48,962 nucleotides of DNA, taken from contig JACCWM010000086.1 in assembly GCA_013697635.1 (NCBI GenBank), positions 1 to 48,962 on the forward strand, given 5' to 3'. Of the stretch, positions 28,486 through 36,692 are shown piece by piece; within the stretch, counting starts at the first letter, position 1; each line of letters starts with the position of its first letter. Origin of the DNA: Lujinxingiaceae bacterium. Its GTDB lineage: Bacteria; Myxococcota_A; Bradymonadia; Bradymonadales; Bradymonadaceae. The position numbers were made by a program, and so were the translations under genes. Below the pieces are notes generated by a model. That model was not told where the DNA came from. It searched no databases and saw nothing but the letters and a program-made list of their open reading frames with translations.

Positions 28486-29225
28486 TCGTCGTCGACAACA
28501 TCAGCAAGAGCCACCTCGGGCGCCCCGTGCTCGAGAATGTGAGCATCGAGATCCCGGAGGGCACCAACCTGGGACTGATCGGCCCGGGCGGCGCCGGCAA
28601 GACGCTCTTGCTCAAGATCATCTGTGGTCTGGTCAAGCCTGACTCGGGCAAGGTGACCATCGGCGGCATCGACGTGCACAAGCTCGGCGCCACACAGCTG
28701 GCCGATTTGCGCTTTCGCATTGGCATGCTGTTTCAAAACTACGCGCTTTTTGACTTCATGAACGTCGCTGACAACATCGCCTTTCCGCTTCGCCAAGAGG
28801 GCACGCTCGGCGAGCTTGAGATCGCCGAGCGCGTCAAAAAGGCGCTGCATGACATCAGCCTATCGACCATCGGCAACCGTTTTCCCAACGAGCTCTCCGG
28901 CGGCATGAAGAAGCGCGTCAGTTTTGCGCGTGCCGTGATCCGCCAGCCGCCGATCCTCTTTTACGACGATCCCACGGCCGGCCTCGATCCGGTGATCAGC
29001 TCCAAGATCTTCATCTTGCTGCGCACCATGCAACAAGAGCGCGGCACCACGGCCGTGACGATCAGCCACGATATCGGGGGCATCAAGGAGATTTGCGACT
29101 TCTTTGCGATGATCGACCGAGGACAAATAATCTTCCACGGCAACCGCGACGCCATCGAACGTTGCGAGATTCCCCTCGTAATGCAATTCTGGCGCGGATT
29201 TAGCGATGATGACCTCGACGGCTGA
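28482..29225 (+). CDS. MlaF-like ABC transporter ATPase (lipid transport)
   Basis: ATP-binding subunit of an MCE/Mla-type phospholipid or lipid transporter, 247 residues. Motifs: Walker A GLIGPGGAGKTLLLKIICGL, Q-loop GMLFQNYALFDFMNV, signature LSGGMKKRVSFARA, Walker B ILFYDDPTAGLDPV, H-loop VTISHDIGG. The residue after the Walker B Asp, normally the catalytic Glu of D-E-P, is Asp (D-D-P). That is unusual and would be expected to slow hydrolysis unless it is compensated, though it is a conservative change. The FDFMNVADNIAFPL segment is typical of MlaF/Mkl. ATGA overlap with the lipoprotein upstream, GGAAG seven bases before the start, and two permeases follow. Confidence 0.95.
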   Translation: MIVVDNISKSHLGRPVLENVSIEIPEGTNLGLIGPGGAGKTLLLKIICGLVKPDSGKVTIGGIDVHKLGATQLADLRFRIGMLFQNYALFDFMNVADNIAFPLRQEGTLGELEIAERVKKALHDISLSTIGNRFPNELSGGMKKRVSFARAVIRQPPILFYDDPTAGLDPVISSKIFILLRTMQQERGTTAVTISHDIGGIKEICDFFAMIDRGQIIFHGNRDAIERCEIPLVMQFWRGFSDDDLDG

Positions 29226-29235
29226 CGATTAAGCG

Positions 29236-30033
29236 ATGCAAAGCATAGCCGCAAAATTAATACGCCCACTGCACGGGGTGGGCCAGAGCTTCAACTACTG
29301 GGCGTTTCAGATCGGTGGTTTGTGCATCTTGATGGCCCGGATCATGGTCAACATGCTGCCCTGGCGCTGGCAGTTCGACGGCCCAGAGACCTGGCGAAAC
29401 CTCTACCGCGTCGGCGTCAAGAGCTTCCCGATCGTTGCGGTCACCGCGCTCTTGACCGGCGCGATCATGGTGATCCAGAGCGGCTTGTACATCGAGCAAT
29501 ACGGCGCCTACGGCCTGCTCGGCTGGGGGGCGGGCTACACGATCTTGCGAGAGATTGGCCCGATCATGATCGGGCTGATGTTCTCCGGGCGCGTGGGCGC
29601 AAACAACACCGCCGAGCTCGGCACGATGAAGGTCACCGACCAGATCGACGCGCTGCGCGCGCTGGCGATCGACCCGATTGGTTATCTGGTCATGCCGCGC
29701 TTTTTGGCCATGATCATCATGATGTTCTTGCTCGTCGTCGTCGGCAACTTCACCGCCCTCGTGGGCGGCGCGATCACCAGCCAGTTGCTGCTCGGCGTCA
29801 ACATGAAGCTCTTCGCCTGGAGCGTGATCACCTACGTCTTTCTCGATGACTTGTTCCACGGCCTGATCAAGGCCGTCGCCTTTGGTTTTGCGATCGCTAT
29901 CATTTCTTGCCACTTCGGACTGAACACGCAGGGCGGCGCGGTCGGCGTCGGGCGCGCGGTCAACGCCAGCGTCGTCGGCAGCGCCATCGCGATCTTTGTG
30001 CTCGATTACATCATCACTTTTGCCTCGATGTAG
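29236..30033 (+). CDS. MlaE-like ABC transporter permease 1
   Basis: Inner-membrane permease of the MlaE/YrbE family (265 residues). Family pattern: an N-terminal amphipathic helix (LIRPLHGVGQSFNYWAFQ), five or so membrane segments at about residues 25-45, 65-85, 100-120 (GWGAGYTILREIGPIMIGLM), 150-185 and 230-260, and the central EIGPIMIGLMFSGRVGANNTAELGTMKVTDQIDALRAL region shortened here, with its invariant E, RVG and AE..TM features. It lies 10 nt behind the ATPase gene. Two different MlaE genes in a row point to a heterodimeric membrane core rather than the usual homodimer. Confidence 0.95.
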   Translation: MQSIAAKLIRPLHGVGQSFNYWAFQIGGLCILMARIMVNMLPWRWQFDGPETWRNLYRVGVKSFPIVAVTALLTGAIMVIQSGLYIEQYGAYGLLGWGAGYTILREIGPIMIGLMFSGRVGANNTAELGTMKVTDQIDALRALAIDPIGYLVMPRFLAMIIMMFLLVVVGNFTALVGGAITSQLLLGVNMKLFAWSVITYVFLDDLFHGLIKAVAFGFAIAIISCHFGLNTQGGAVGVGRAVNASVVGSAIAIFVLDYIITFASM

Positions 30034-30036
30034 CCC

Positions 30037-30867
30037 ATGTCTGCAGAACCACACATCGAACAACCCCAGACCACGAGCGCTGCCCACAACTTGCTCGCAA
30101 GCGTGGGCGAGCCGATCTTGATGATCGCGCGCACCGTGCGTGAGATCTTCGAGATGTTCTCGCTCACGCTCTACTACGTGGTGCGCGGGCGAAAGCGTTG
30201 GCCGGCGATCTTCGAGCAGATGTACGACGTGGGCAACCGCTCGATCCTCTTCATCGCCGTAACGCTGGGCTTTTTGGGCATGATCCTGATCTTTCAGGCC
30301 GGCAACCAGGCTCTCCAGATCACCGGCGATCTTCAGGTGCTCGGCGGCCTCTTCCTTCAGCTCTTGCTGCGCGAGTTCGCCCCGACGATCGCCGCCATGA
30401 TGATCGCCACCCGCGTGGCCACCGGCATGGCCGCCCAGATTGGCTCGATGGTCGTCACCGAGCAGGTCGACGCCCTCCAGATGTGCGCCGCCCAACCCGT
30501 CGACTATCTCGTCGTTCCCCGCTTCATTGCCTGCACCATCATGATGGTGATCCTCACGATCTTCGCCGTGCTCGTGGCTTATGTCTGCGGCGCCTTCACC
30601 GCCTACATGGCCTTCAACCTTAATCCGCGCACCTTCATCGATCTGGGCTTCATCACCTGGTTCGACCCGATCATCGGCCTCGTCAAAGCCTTCGCCTACG
30701 GCATGGCGATCCCGATCATCGCCTGCCACGCCGGCCTCAACGTCTTCGGCGGCAGCGAAGGCGTCGGCCGCGCCACCACCCAGGCCGTCGTCAACGCCAG
30801 CCTCGCCGTGGTCATCCTCGACTTCATCATCTCCGGCCTCGGCTACGTCGTGCTCGGCCTGCTCTGA
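30037..30867 (+). CDS. MlaE-like ABC transporter permease 2
   Basis: Second MlaE/YrbE-family permease (276 residues), 3 nt after the first. Family features: LLLREFAPTIAAMMIATRVA, TGMAAQIGSMVVTEQVDALQ, a long membrane helix MMVILTIFAVLVAYVCGAFT, and the C-terminal ACHAGLNVFGGSEGVG (paired in permease 1 by SCHFGLNTQGGAVGVG), so the two are clearly paralogues. It is shifted by a 25-residue hydrophilic N terminus (MSAEPHIEQPQTTSAA...). No mlaD, mlaC or mlaA is found in the window; the stop is 19 nt from the convergent murD stop, with no terminator between them. Confidence 0.95.
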   Translation: MSAEPHIEQPQTTSAAHNLLASVGEPILMIARTVREIFEMFSLTLYYVVRGRKRWPAIFEQMYDVGNRSILFIAVTLGFLGMILIFQAGNQALQITGDLQVLGGLFLQLLLREFAPTIAAMMIATRVATGMAAQIGSMVVTEQVDALQMCAAQPVDYLVVPRFIACTIMMVILTIFAVLVAYVCGAFTAYMAFNLNPRTFIDLGFITWFDPIIGLVKAFAYGMAIPIIACHAGLNVFGGSEGVGRATTQAVVNASLAVVILDFIISGLGYVVLGLL

Positions 30868-30885
30868 GACGCTCGCCAATCGTGG

Positions 30886-32283
30886 CTAGTGCACGGCGCT
30901 GAGCCCGCTCAAAGCCAGAACGGCTGCCTGAAAGACCTCGCCGCGCTGGGCGTAGCTCTTGAACATGTCGAAGCTCGAGCAGGCTGGGCTCAAGATCACG
31001 GCGGCTGCCCCGCCCTTTTGGGCACGCACGAAAGCCTCGGTGACAGCCTCCTCCATCGTGATGGCTTCGCCCAAAAAGCTTGAATCCATGCCCGCTCCCG
31101 CCAGCGCTTTGAGCAAACGCTCGCGAATCTCGCCAATCACGACGACGCCGCCGGCGTGGCTCGCCAGATACGCGGCCAACTCGCCAAGATCCAGGCCCTT
31201 GTCGACGCCGCCGACGATCGCGACGAAGCCTGTGGGCATCGTGCGCAGCCCGGCCAGCGCGGCGTGAGCGTTGGTCGCCTTCGAGTCGTCGTAGAACTTG
31301 ATGCCAGCGCGCTCGGCGCAAAACTCGATGCGGTGGGCGAGCGGCTTGAAGCGCTCGATCGCGCCCACGATCGTCTCAAAGGAGACGCCACAGCTCAGCG
31401 CGAGGCCGGCCGCACACATCATGTTCAAGGCATTATGGTGGCCCTTGAGCGGGGCATCAGCCAGCCTGGCTAGCCAGGTAATCTCCTGGCCGTCGACGCG
31501 CGCATGAAGCGCGCTGCCATCGGTCCAGAGCGCGATGTCGCACTCGGTGAGCAGGCTTACATCCGAGCCGTATCCGACTTTCTTGCCGCCAAACTCCGCG
31601 GCCCAGGCGCGAATCGTCGGGTCGTCGTAGTTGAACACAGCCCAGTCGTCGGGGTTTCGCAGGTTGCGCAGCAGGCGATGCTTGCTCTTCACATAGTCGG
31701 CAAAGTCGTCGAAATAATCGAGATGGTCGGCGGCGATGTTGGTGAAGCCGGCGACCACGGGATAGAAACGAAAGGTCGACCAGAGCTGGAAGGCGCTGAC
31801 CTCGGCGACGACGATGCCGTTCTCCGGCACGGCCTCGACCACCTCGCAAAGCGGTGTGCCGATGTTGCCCGCGATCACTGTCGGGCGCCCGGAGGCTTCA
31901 AAAATCTCGCCGGTGAGCTGGGTGGTCGTCGTCTTGCCGTCGGTGCCAGTAATCGCGACAAAGGGCGCACGGCTAGCAAAAAACGCCAGCTCAATCTCGG
32001 AGATCGCCGGGATTCCCAGGCTTCTCAACTCGGCGAGCACAGGCAGCCTGGGCGGCAGCCCTGGCGAGAGCACGACGACCTCGGCATTGGCGGCCTCGTT
32101 TCGTCCATAGACGACCTCGACACGTGCGTCGAGCGTGGCGAGCTCGGCTTGCAGCGCCTCTTTGGGCCGCGTATCGCTGGCCACGACCTGCTTTTCCTGG
32201 CCCGCGAGCAAGTTCGCCGCCGCGACGCCGCTTCGCCCAAGCCCAAAGACGGCGAATCGCTTCAAATCCAGCGGTGACCTCAT
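30886..32283 (-). CDS. murD: UDP-N-acetylmuramoylalanine--D-glutamate ligase
   Basis: Adds D-Glu to UDP-MurNAc-L-Ala in peptidoglycan precursor synthesis; cytosolic. 465 residues, family length. Standard motifs: FAVFGLGRSGVAAANLLAG (UDP-binding Rossmann domain), ITGTDGKTTTTQLTGEIF (P-loop), AEVSAFQLWSTF, NIAADHLDYFDDFADY, FKPLAHRIEFCAERAGIKFYDDSKATN (central and C-terminal substrate loops, split here), IVGGVDKGLDL and LSPACSSFDMFKSYAQRGEVF. ATG overlaps the murC-like stop by four bases (ATGA). The usual dcw neighbours murE, murF, mraY, ftsW and murG are absent, so the division/wall cluster is broken up here. Confidence 0.97.
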   Translation of the reverse strand: MRSPLDLKRFAVFGLGRSGVAAANLLAGQEKQVVASDTRPKEALQAELATLDARVEVVYGRNEAANAEVVVLSPGLPPRLPVLAELRSLGIPAISEIELAFFASRAPFVAITGTDGKTTTTQLTGEIFEASGRPTVIAGNIGTPLCEVVEAVPENGIVVAEVSAFQLWSTFRFYPVVAGFTNIAADHLDYFDDFADYVKSKHRLLRNLRNPDDWAVFNYDDPTIRAWAAEFGGKKVGYGSDVSLLTECDIALWTDGSALHARVDGQEITWLARLADAPLKGHHNALNMMCAAGLALSCGVSFETIVGAIERFKPLAHRIEFCAERAGIKFYDDSKATNAHAALAGLRTMPTGFVAIVGGVDKGLDLGELAAYLASHAGGVVVIGEIRERLLKALAGAGMDSSFLGEAITMEEAVTEAFVRAQKGGAAAVILSPACSSFDMFKSYAQRGEVFQAAVLALSGLSAVH

Positions 32284-33740
32284 CGCTCCTCACTCTCGAC
32301 GTTCTCGGCCAGCGGCCCGTCGGTCAGCGGACCGTCCATCAGCGGCTGGGCGTCCTGCGGCGAGGTGCGCGCCGCTCGGCGGGCAAGCTCGGCGGTCAGG
32401 GCGTCGGCCTGGCGAAAGAAGTCGTCGCCGCCAAAGAAGATCACCTTGTCGCCGGGCACCAGCGTCTCGAGCAGATAGTCGCTGATCGCGAGCTGCTCCG
32501 GAATGAAGGTCACGTTAAGCCCGTTCTCGCGAATTTTTTCGACCACGGTCGCCGTGTCAATGCCCTCGATCGGATCCTCGTTGGCCGCGTACATCGTGGT
32601 GATGATCACCTCGTCGCTGCCCTGAAAGGCCGTGCCGTATTCGTCTTGCAGGTACTTGATCAGCGTGTAGCGATAGGGCTTGAACACGCTGATCAGCCGC
32701 CCGTCGACCAGGTCCTGGGCTGATTCGAGCACCTTGCGAATGCCGGTGGGGTGGCTGATGTAGTCCTTGACGATCGTGACGCCGCCGCCGCGCGCGATCG
32801 TGAAGCGATTCTCGACGCCTTTATAAGTGGCGAGCGCCTTGCCAATGACGTCGGGCTCGATGCCGATGCGCCGGGCCACGGCCACGGCACCCATGGCGTT
32901 GACCACGTTGTAGCGCCCGGGCAGGTTGAGCTCGTAGTCGCCCAAGAGCTCGTTTCGATGAAATCCCTGAAAGCGAATCGGCAACTGGCCAAGCCCGGTG
33001 AGCTCACCGCGAAACTCGGCCTTGTGCTCGATCGCATAGCCGGTGGGACGCAGCGCGACCATCTCGACGAGCTGTCGGTTGCCCGCGCAGTCGAGGTTGA
33101 CGAAGGCCTCCTTGAGCCGCTCGTTTCCTTCCAAAAAGCGCGCCATCGCCCCGATGATGTCGTCGAGTCCGCCGTAGTAGTTGAGGTGGTCGAGCTCGAG
33201 AAAGTTGCACAGCACGTAGTCGACCTTGACGTTGTGGTGTGAGCCGTCGCTCTCGTCGATCTCGACGACCATCCACTTGCCACCGGAGTCGCGTGCGTTG
33301 GTCGAGAAGTTGTTGAGCATGCCGCCGATGATAAAGCCCGGCTCGAGGCCGGCACACTCCATGATCCAGGCGATCATGCTCGAGACGGTGCCCTTGCCGT
33401 GGGTGCCGGTGACACCGATCGTGCGATAGCCCTTGATGATCTCGTTGAGCACGTCGGAGCGATGCACCACCGCGATGCCGCGCTCGCGGGCAGCGAGCAG
33501 CTCGATGTTGGTCGAAGGAATCGCCGTGGAGATCACGACCATCTCGACACCCTCGATGTTTTCGGCCTTGTGCCCGATCGTCACCTTGACGCCGATCTCG
33601 CGCAGCGCCTCGGTGAGCACGCTCTCGCGCACGTCCGAGCCCGAGACCTCAAAGCCGCGCCCGGCCAGAATGCGCGCCACACCCGAGACCCCGATTCCGC
33701 CGATTCCCAACAAGTGGATCTTCTTCACTCCATCCAACAT
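32280..33740 (-). CDS. murC: MurC-like UDP-N-acetylmuramate--L-alanine ligase, variant motifs
   Basis: Mur ligase family, 486 residues, ATG at 33740 with a perfect AAGGAGG eight bases upstream. It most resembles MurC: KKIHLLGIGGIGVSGVARIL, FEVSGSDVRES, AIPSTNIELLAARERG, FIIGGMLNNFSTNARDSGGK, VEIDESDGS, and the MurC-specific MYAANEDPIEGIDT near the end. Several motifs are altered: the P-loop reads GTHGKGTVSS instead of GTHGKTTTT, the ADHLDYY-type motif reads ELDHLNYYGG, and DDYGHHPTE-type is DYISHPTGIR. The GK-G-T pattern recalls folylpolyglutamate synthases. Co-transcribed with murD and probably working in the same pathway. A different acceptor amino acid or a MurC paralogue is possible; the gene name is tentative. 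Confidence 0.85.
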   Translation of the reverse strand: MLDGVKKIHLLGIGGIGVSGVARILAGRGFEVSGSDVRESVLTEALREIGVKVTIGHKAENIEGVEMVVISTAIPSTNIELLAARERGIAVVHRSDVLNEIIKGYRTIGVTGTHGKGTVSSMIAWIMECAGLEPGFIIGGMLNNFSTNARDSGGKWMVVEIDESDGSHHNVKVDYVLCNFLELDHLNYYGGLDDIIGAMARFLEGNERLKEAFVNLDCAGNRQLVEMVALRPTGYAIEHKAEFRGELTGLGQLPIRFQGFHRNELLGDYELNLPGRYNVVNAMGAVAVARRIGIEPDVIGKALATYKGVENRFTIARGGGVTIVKDYISHPTGIRKVLESAQDLVDGRLISVFKPYRYTLIKYLQDEYGTAFQGSDEVIITTMYAANEDPIEGIDTATVVEKIRENGLNVTFIPEQLAISDYLLETLVPGDKVIFFGGDDFFRQADALTAELARRAARTSPQDAQPLMDGPLTDGPLAENVESEER

Positions 33741-33968
33741 CCGCCAACCTCCTTCAAACCGCTTGATCGATTGCTCACCGTGACCCTCAAATACGCCCTG
33801 TGCAGCTAGCACACTTTGCCAGCCCTCGCCACTCGTCGCGAGGCTCGTCTAGATGAAGCGAGCTGCCCCGCTCTCCCATTCCCCAACCCACTGGCGGCGG
33901 CGACACCGTCGCTGGAATGCCCGTGCCCCGACCCCTACATGATCAACGAATTCAATTAGCGTCGAGCG

Positions 33969-34494
33969 TCAGATCTCGACCGCATAAGATGTTGTGGCCA
34001 GGACCTCGAGCGTCGTCAGCCAGCCGTTAAACAGCGGACACTGTTGTCGTATCGAAGGCAGCCCTATCTCGAGAGCGGCCAAAGAGCCATGCAGCACCTT
34101 GTCATACTGCGAGAAGGCCGCCTTGATTCGCTTGCTGGGCGCTGTAATCGGACTGTCATTGATGTCCTCAGGCGTTGCAAACTGGTCTCGGATCTGACGA
34201 AACGACAACTCCAGCCCAGTTTGATTGAGCCCTTTTGCAAAAGCATCTGCGTCACTAAAGAGCAGACCTTCGAACTCGTGCATCTGTACGTAAGGTATGA
34301 AGCGGCGCAACGCCTGGTCACCGATGGCGGGCATCAGTGCCTCCACCAGCGCGGCAGTGACACAGGCCGACCGAGCGGTCGACGTGGTTTGCTTGATGGC
34401 CTCACCTTTTCCAGGAAACAAAGTGATGTGACAGCACCTCGTTGACGAACATCTCCTCGGTCTGACCCTCACAAATCACATGGACCCGAATCAT
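33969..34494 (-). pseudogene. DUF4276 family gene, broken by internal deletion and frameshift
   Basis: The intact family starts V.VHVICEGQTEE. Here the first 30 codons after an ATG at 34494 read MIRVHVICEGQTEEMFVNEV then LSHHF and VSWKR before a TGA at 34404-34402. The remainder of the family (FPGKGEAIKQTTS, then the hallmark RRFIPYVQMHEFEGLLFSDA, DINDSPITAPSKRI and CPLFNGWLTTLE) follows in another reading frame from about 34416 to the stop at 33969. The segment of 40-50 residues that normally joins HHF to the FPGK stretch is missing, so this is a deletion with frameshift. DUF4276 proteins are TOPRIM-like partners of ATPases in defence-like pairs. The ATG overlaps the ATPase stop (ATGA). The part starting with GTG at 34472 should not be taken for a real gene. 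Confidence 0.85.
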
Positions 34495-35591
34495 CGTGGC
34501 GGTCTCCCACCCAGAACATTCTTCTCCCAAAGCTCGCCGACGCTGTAATCCTCCAGCCACGAAGCGAAGTCGTCCGCGCTGTGGCGCTTGAACACCGTGG
34601 CATTGTTGTCGCGCTCGACGACCAACAAATCATCAATTGAAAACTCATTGACCAGCGGAACAGACTGGGTCGACACGATGACCTGCATGCGCTCGGAAGC
34701 CGAACGAATCAATGCCCCCAACAGCGTAAGCGCGTAGGGATGCAGACCGAGTTCTGGCTCGTCGATGATGATCGTCGTTGGCGGATTGGGCTGCAAAAGC
34801 GCCGTGACCAAACAAATGAAGCGAATCGAGCCATCGGAGAGCTGGCTTGGCCAGAAAGGATAATCGCTGTCTACCTGACGCCAGAGCAGGCGAATCTGCT
34901 CTTCTTCGGTCGCCAACTTCTGCGGCTTGAGCACAAAGTCGTCGAAAAACGGGATCGCCAGCCGAACGCTCTTGCGGATTTGCTCGTAAACCCCGGGCTG
35001 CTCGTTTGCGATACGGAACAGAAAAGCCGCCAGGTTGGAGGCATCGGGTCGCAGGTAGTCGTTGTCGTGCAAGGCGCCGAGCCGCTTGACACCAGCCGTC
35101 TCGCTCGTGTCATGGAAGTGATAGACCTTCCAGCTGGCGATCGCCTTATAACAATGGCTGGCAATGTTGCCACCTTTGGCCGCCAAGCGCTTAAGCTTGG
35201 CTTCCAAATGACCGGAGCCCAAGCTGTCAGCTTTGTCGTCGCGTCCTCTAAACAACGTCCACTCCCCCGCAAACGTGAAACCGCCGTCCACGGTAGGCTC
35301 CAACGTGAAATGATAGCCGTTAAGTCCAAACTCGAAAGTCGCCGATATTTGGGGGGTTTCCTTGACACCAAAGGACACGATTCGGTCGGCCGAGCCCTGA
35401 TGCCTGGTCCAGCTCTGTAGACGTCCTTCAACCAACTCGCTGAGCATCTGAAACAAGGCGACGAAATTGCTCTTTCCGGCACCATTGGCGCCGATGAGCA
35501 CATTCAATTTGCCGAGCTTGAGCGGTCCCTGGTCCTGAATCGACCTGAATCCCCTGATTGTCAGTAGATCGATTGGTTTTCGCTCGCTCAC
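34491..35591 (-). CDS. AAA family (SMC/RecF-type) ATPase, partner of DUF4276
   Basis: A 366-residue ATPase of the AAA_15/AAA_21 OLD-like group. Walker A LNVLIGANGAGKSNFVAL (near residue 35), the ABC-like signature LSDGSIRFICLVTALLQ near 250, Walker B TTIIIDEPELGLHPYAL near 278 and a conserved VSTQSVPLVNEF (the sensor-like strand). GTG start at 35591 with AGAGGA six bases upstream. Such ATPases are paired with DUF4276/TOPRIM proteins in many genomes and resemble known anti-phage modules (for example PARIS, OLD-type) in layout. The DUF4276 partner here is broken, so this may be a decaying cassette. It is transcribed on the same strand as the YgiD-like gene 117 nt upstream; codon usage seems less biased than in neighbours, though I have not computed it. 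Confidence 0.93.
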   Translation of the reverse strand: MSERKPIDLLTIRGFRSIQDQGPLKLGKLNVLIGANGAGKSNFVALFQMLSELVEGRLQSWTRHQGSADRIVSFGVKETPQISATFEFGLNGYHFTLEPTVDGGFTFAGEWTLFRGRDDKADSLGSGHLEAKLKRLAAKGGNIASHCYKAIASWKVYHFHDTSETAGVKRLGALHDNDYLRPDASNLAAFLFRIANEQPGVYEQIRKSVRLAIPFFDDFVLKPQKLATEEEQIRLLWRQVDSDYPFWPSQLSDGSIRFICLVTALLQPNPPTTIIIDEPELGLHPYALTLLGALIRSASERMQVIVSTQSVPLVNEFSIDDLLVVERDNNATVFKRHSADDFASWLEDYSVGELWEKNVLGGRPPR

Positions 35592-35708
35592 GATTTCCTC
35601 TGCTGCAACCGGCTAACTGGCAAAGCTCACATTGGTCTCAAAGTATTGCAGCCTTTGCCCGCACAACATTGCCTCGTAGAACAAGCGCGCGCAAGGCGCC
35701 ATAAACCT

Positions 35709-36650
35709 TCAACCAAACTGCACACTGCGCCGGCTGATGCTGCCGAACTCGAAGCCTTCGACGGGAAAGGTGCTGGTGCCGCCGTGCACGCTGGCGGCGC
35801 CGGCGGCGACGAGCAGCGGCTGGAAGTGCTCCTCGGTGGGGTGGGCAGCGTGCAAGCCGGGCGCGCGGGTGCGGTAGTCGATCAGCGCATCCAAGTCGTT
35901 GGCGAGCAGGCTCTCGGCGGCCCACTGGTCGAACTCGTCGGCCCAGGCCGGGGGCGCGCCGCCGGACCAGTCGATCTGGCGCAGATTGTGGACGATGTTG
36001 CCGCTGCCCAGGATGAAGATCCCCTCGTCGCGCAGTGGGGCGAGCGCGCGACCGAGATCGAAGAGACCTTTTGGCCCCTCGTGAGAGGGCAAGGAGAGCT
36101 GGAGCACGGGCACGTCGGCCTCGGGCGCCATGTGCAGCAGCGGCACCCAGACGCCGTGATCGAGCGGGCGGTCTTCTTGTTTGAGTGGACCATTGACAAG
36201 CGAGGCCAGACGCGCGGCAAGCTCGGGGGCACCGGGTGAGGGGTAGCGCAGCGCGTAGAGCTCGCGGGGAAATCCGTAAAAATCGTAGAGCAGCTCTTGC
36301 ATGCGGGTGGTGCCGGCCGTGGCCGGGCTCTCCTCCCAGTGCGCCGAGATCACGAGGATCGCGCGCGGTCGCGGCAGATCGACGGCCCAACGCGCCAGGT
36401 CGCCGCCCTTGCCGGGATCGATCGCCAGCGTGGGCGCGCCGTGGGCGACAAAGCCCACCGGCATCCGATCGCCGCCGGCCGTCTTGGGCGCGTCGCTCGC
36501 CACACCGGCTTCAGCGGCTGGTCCGCGCGGCGCACACCCGCTGCCCCAGGTTGCCGTGGCCAACAGCCCGCCGGCCAGCGTGGCGCCGGCGGCGGCGGCC
36601 TGCAGAAATGCGCGGCGAGTGACGTCGTTCATGGCGTTGTTTTCACTCAT
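35709..36650 (-). CDS. Tat-exported DODA/LigB-type extradiol dioxygenase (YgiD-like)
   Basis: Class III extradiol ring-cleaving dioxygenase family of the 4,5-DOPA dioxygenase (YgiD/LigB) type, 313 residues. The mature part contains the expected metal-site motifs: VGFVAHGAPTLAIDPG, VISAHWEES, DHGVWVPL, and EEHFQPLLVAAGA near the C terminus. The N terminus is unusual: MNDVTRRAFLQAAAAGATLA then GGLLATATWGSGC, a twin-arginine (TRRAFLQ) signal followed by a Cys that could be lipidated, so the enzyme would be exported folded. Escherichia coli YgiD lacks such a signal. It lies 42 nt after a YceI gene and behind a LysR regulator. The substrate is probably a catechol-like aromatic but is not known. 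Confidence 0.92.
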   Translation of the reverse strand: MSENNAMNDVTRRAFLQAAAAGATLAGGLLATATWGSGCAPRGPAAEAGVASDAPKTAGGDRMPVGFVAHGAPTLAIDPGKGGDLARWAVDLPRPRAILVISAHWEESPATAGTTRMQELLYDFYGFPRELYALRYPSPGAPELAARLASLVNGPLKQEDRPLDHGVWVPLLHMAPEADVPVLQLSLPSHEGPKGLFDLGRALAPLRDEGIFILGSGNIVHNLRQIDWSGGAPPAWADEFDQWAAESLLANDLDALIDYRTRAPGLHAAHPTEEHFQPLLVAAGAASVHGGTSTFPVEGFEFGSISRRSVQFG

Positions 36651-36692
36651 GGCTAGTATCTCTCGTGAGATTGAAATTGAAACTGGGCGCGA

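Noticed and set aside
29257-30879. Open frame of 540 codons antisense to the MlaE genes
   Set aside because: Rich in His, Asp, Glu and Gly from reversed hydrophobic codons; no function visible.
33969-34472. 167-codon frame taken as a complete gene with GTG start
   Set aside because: Its first 17 residues are out-of-frame translation of the conserved DUF4276 N terminus; it is part of a broken gene.
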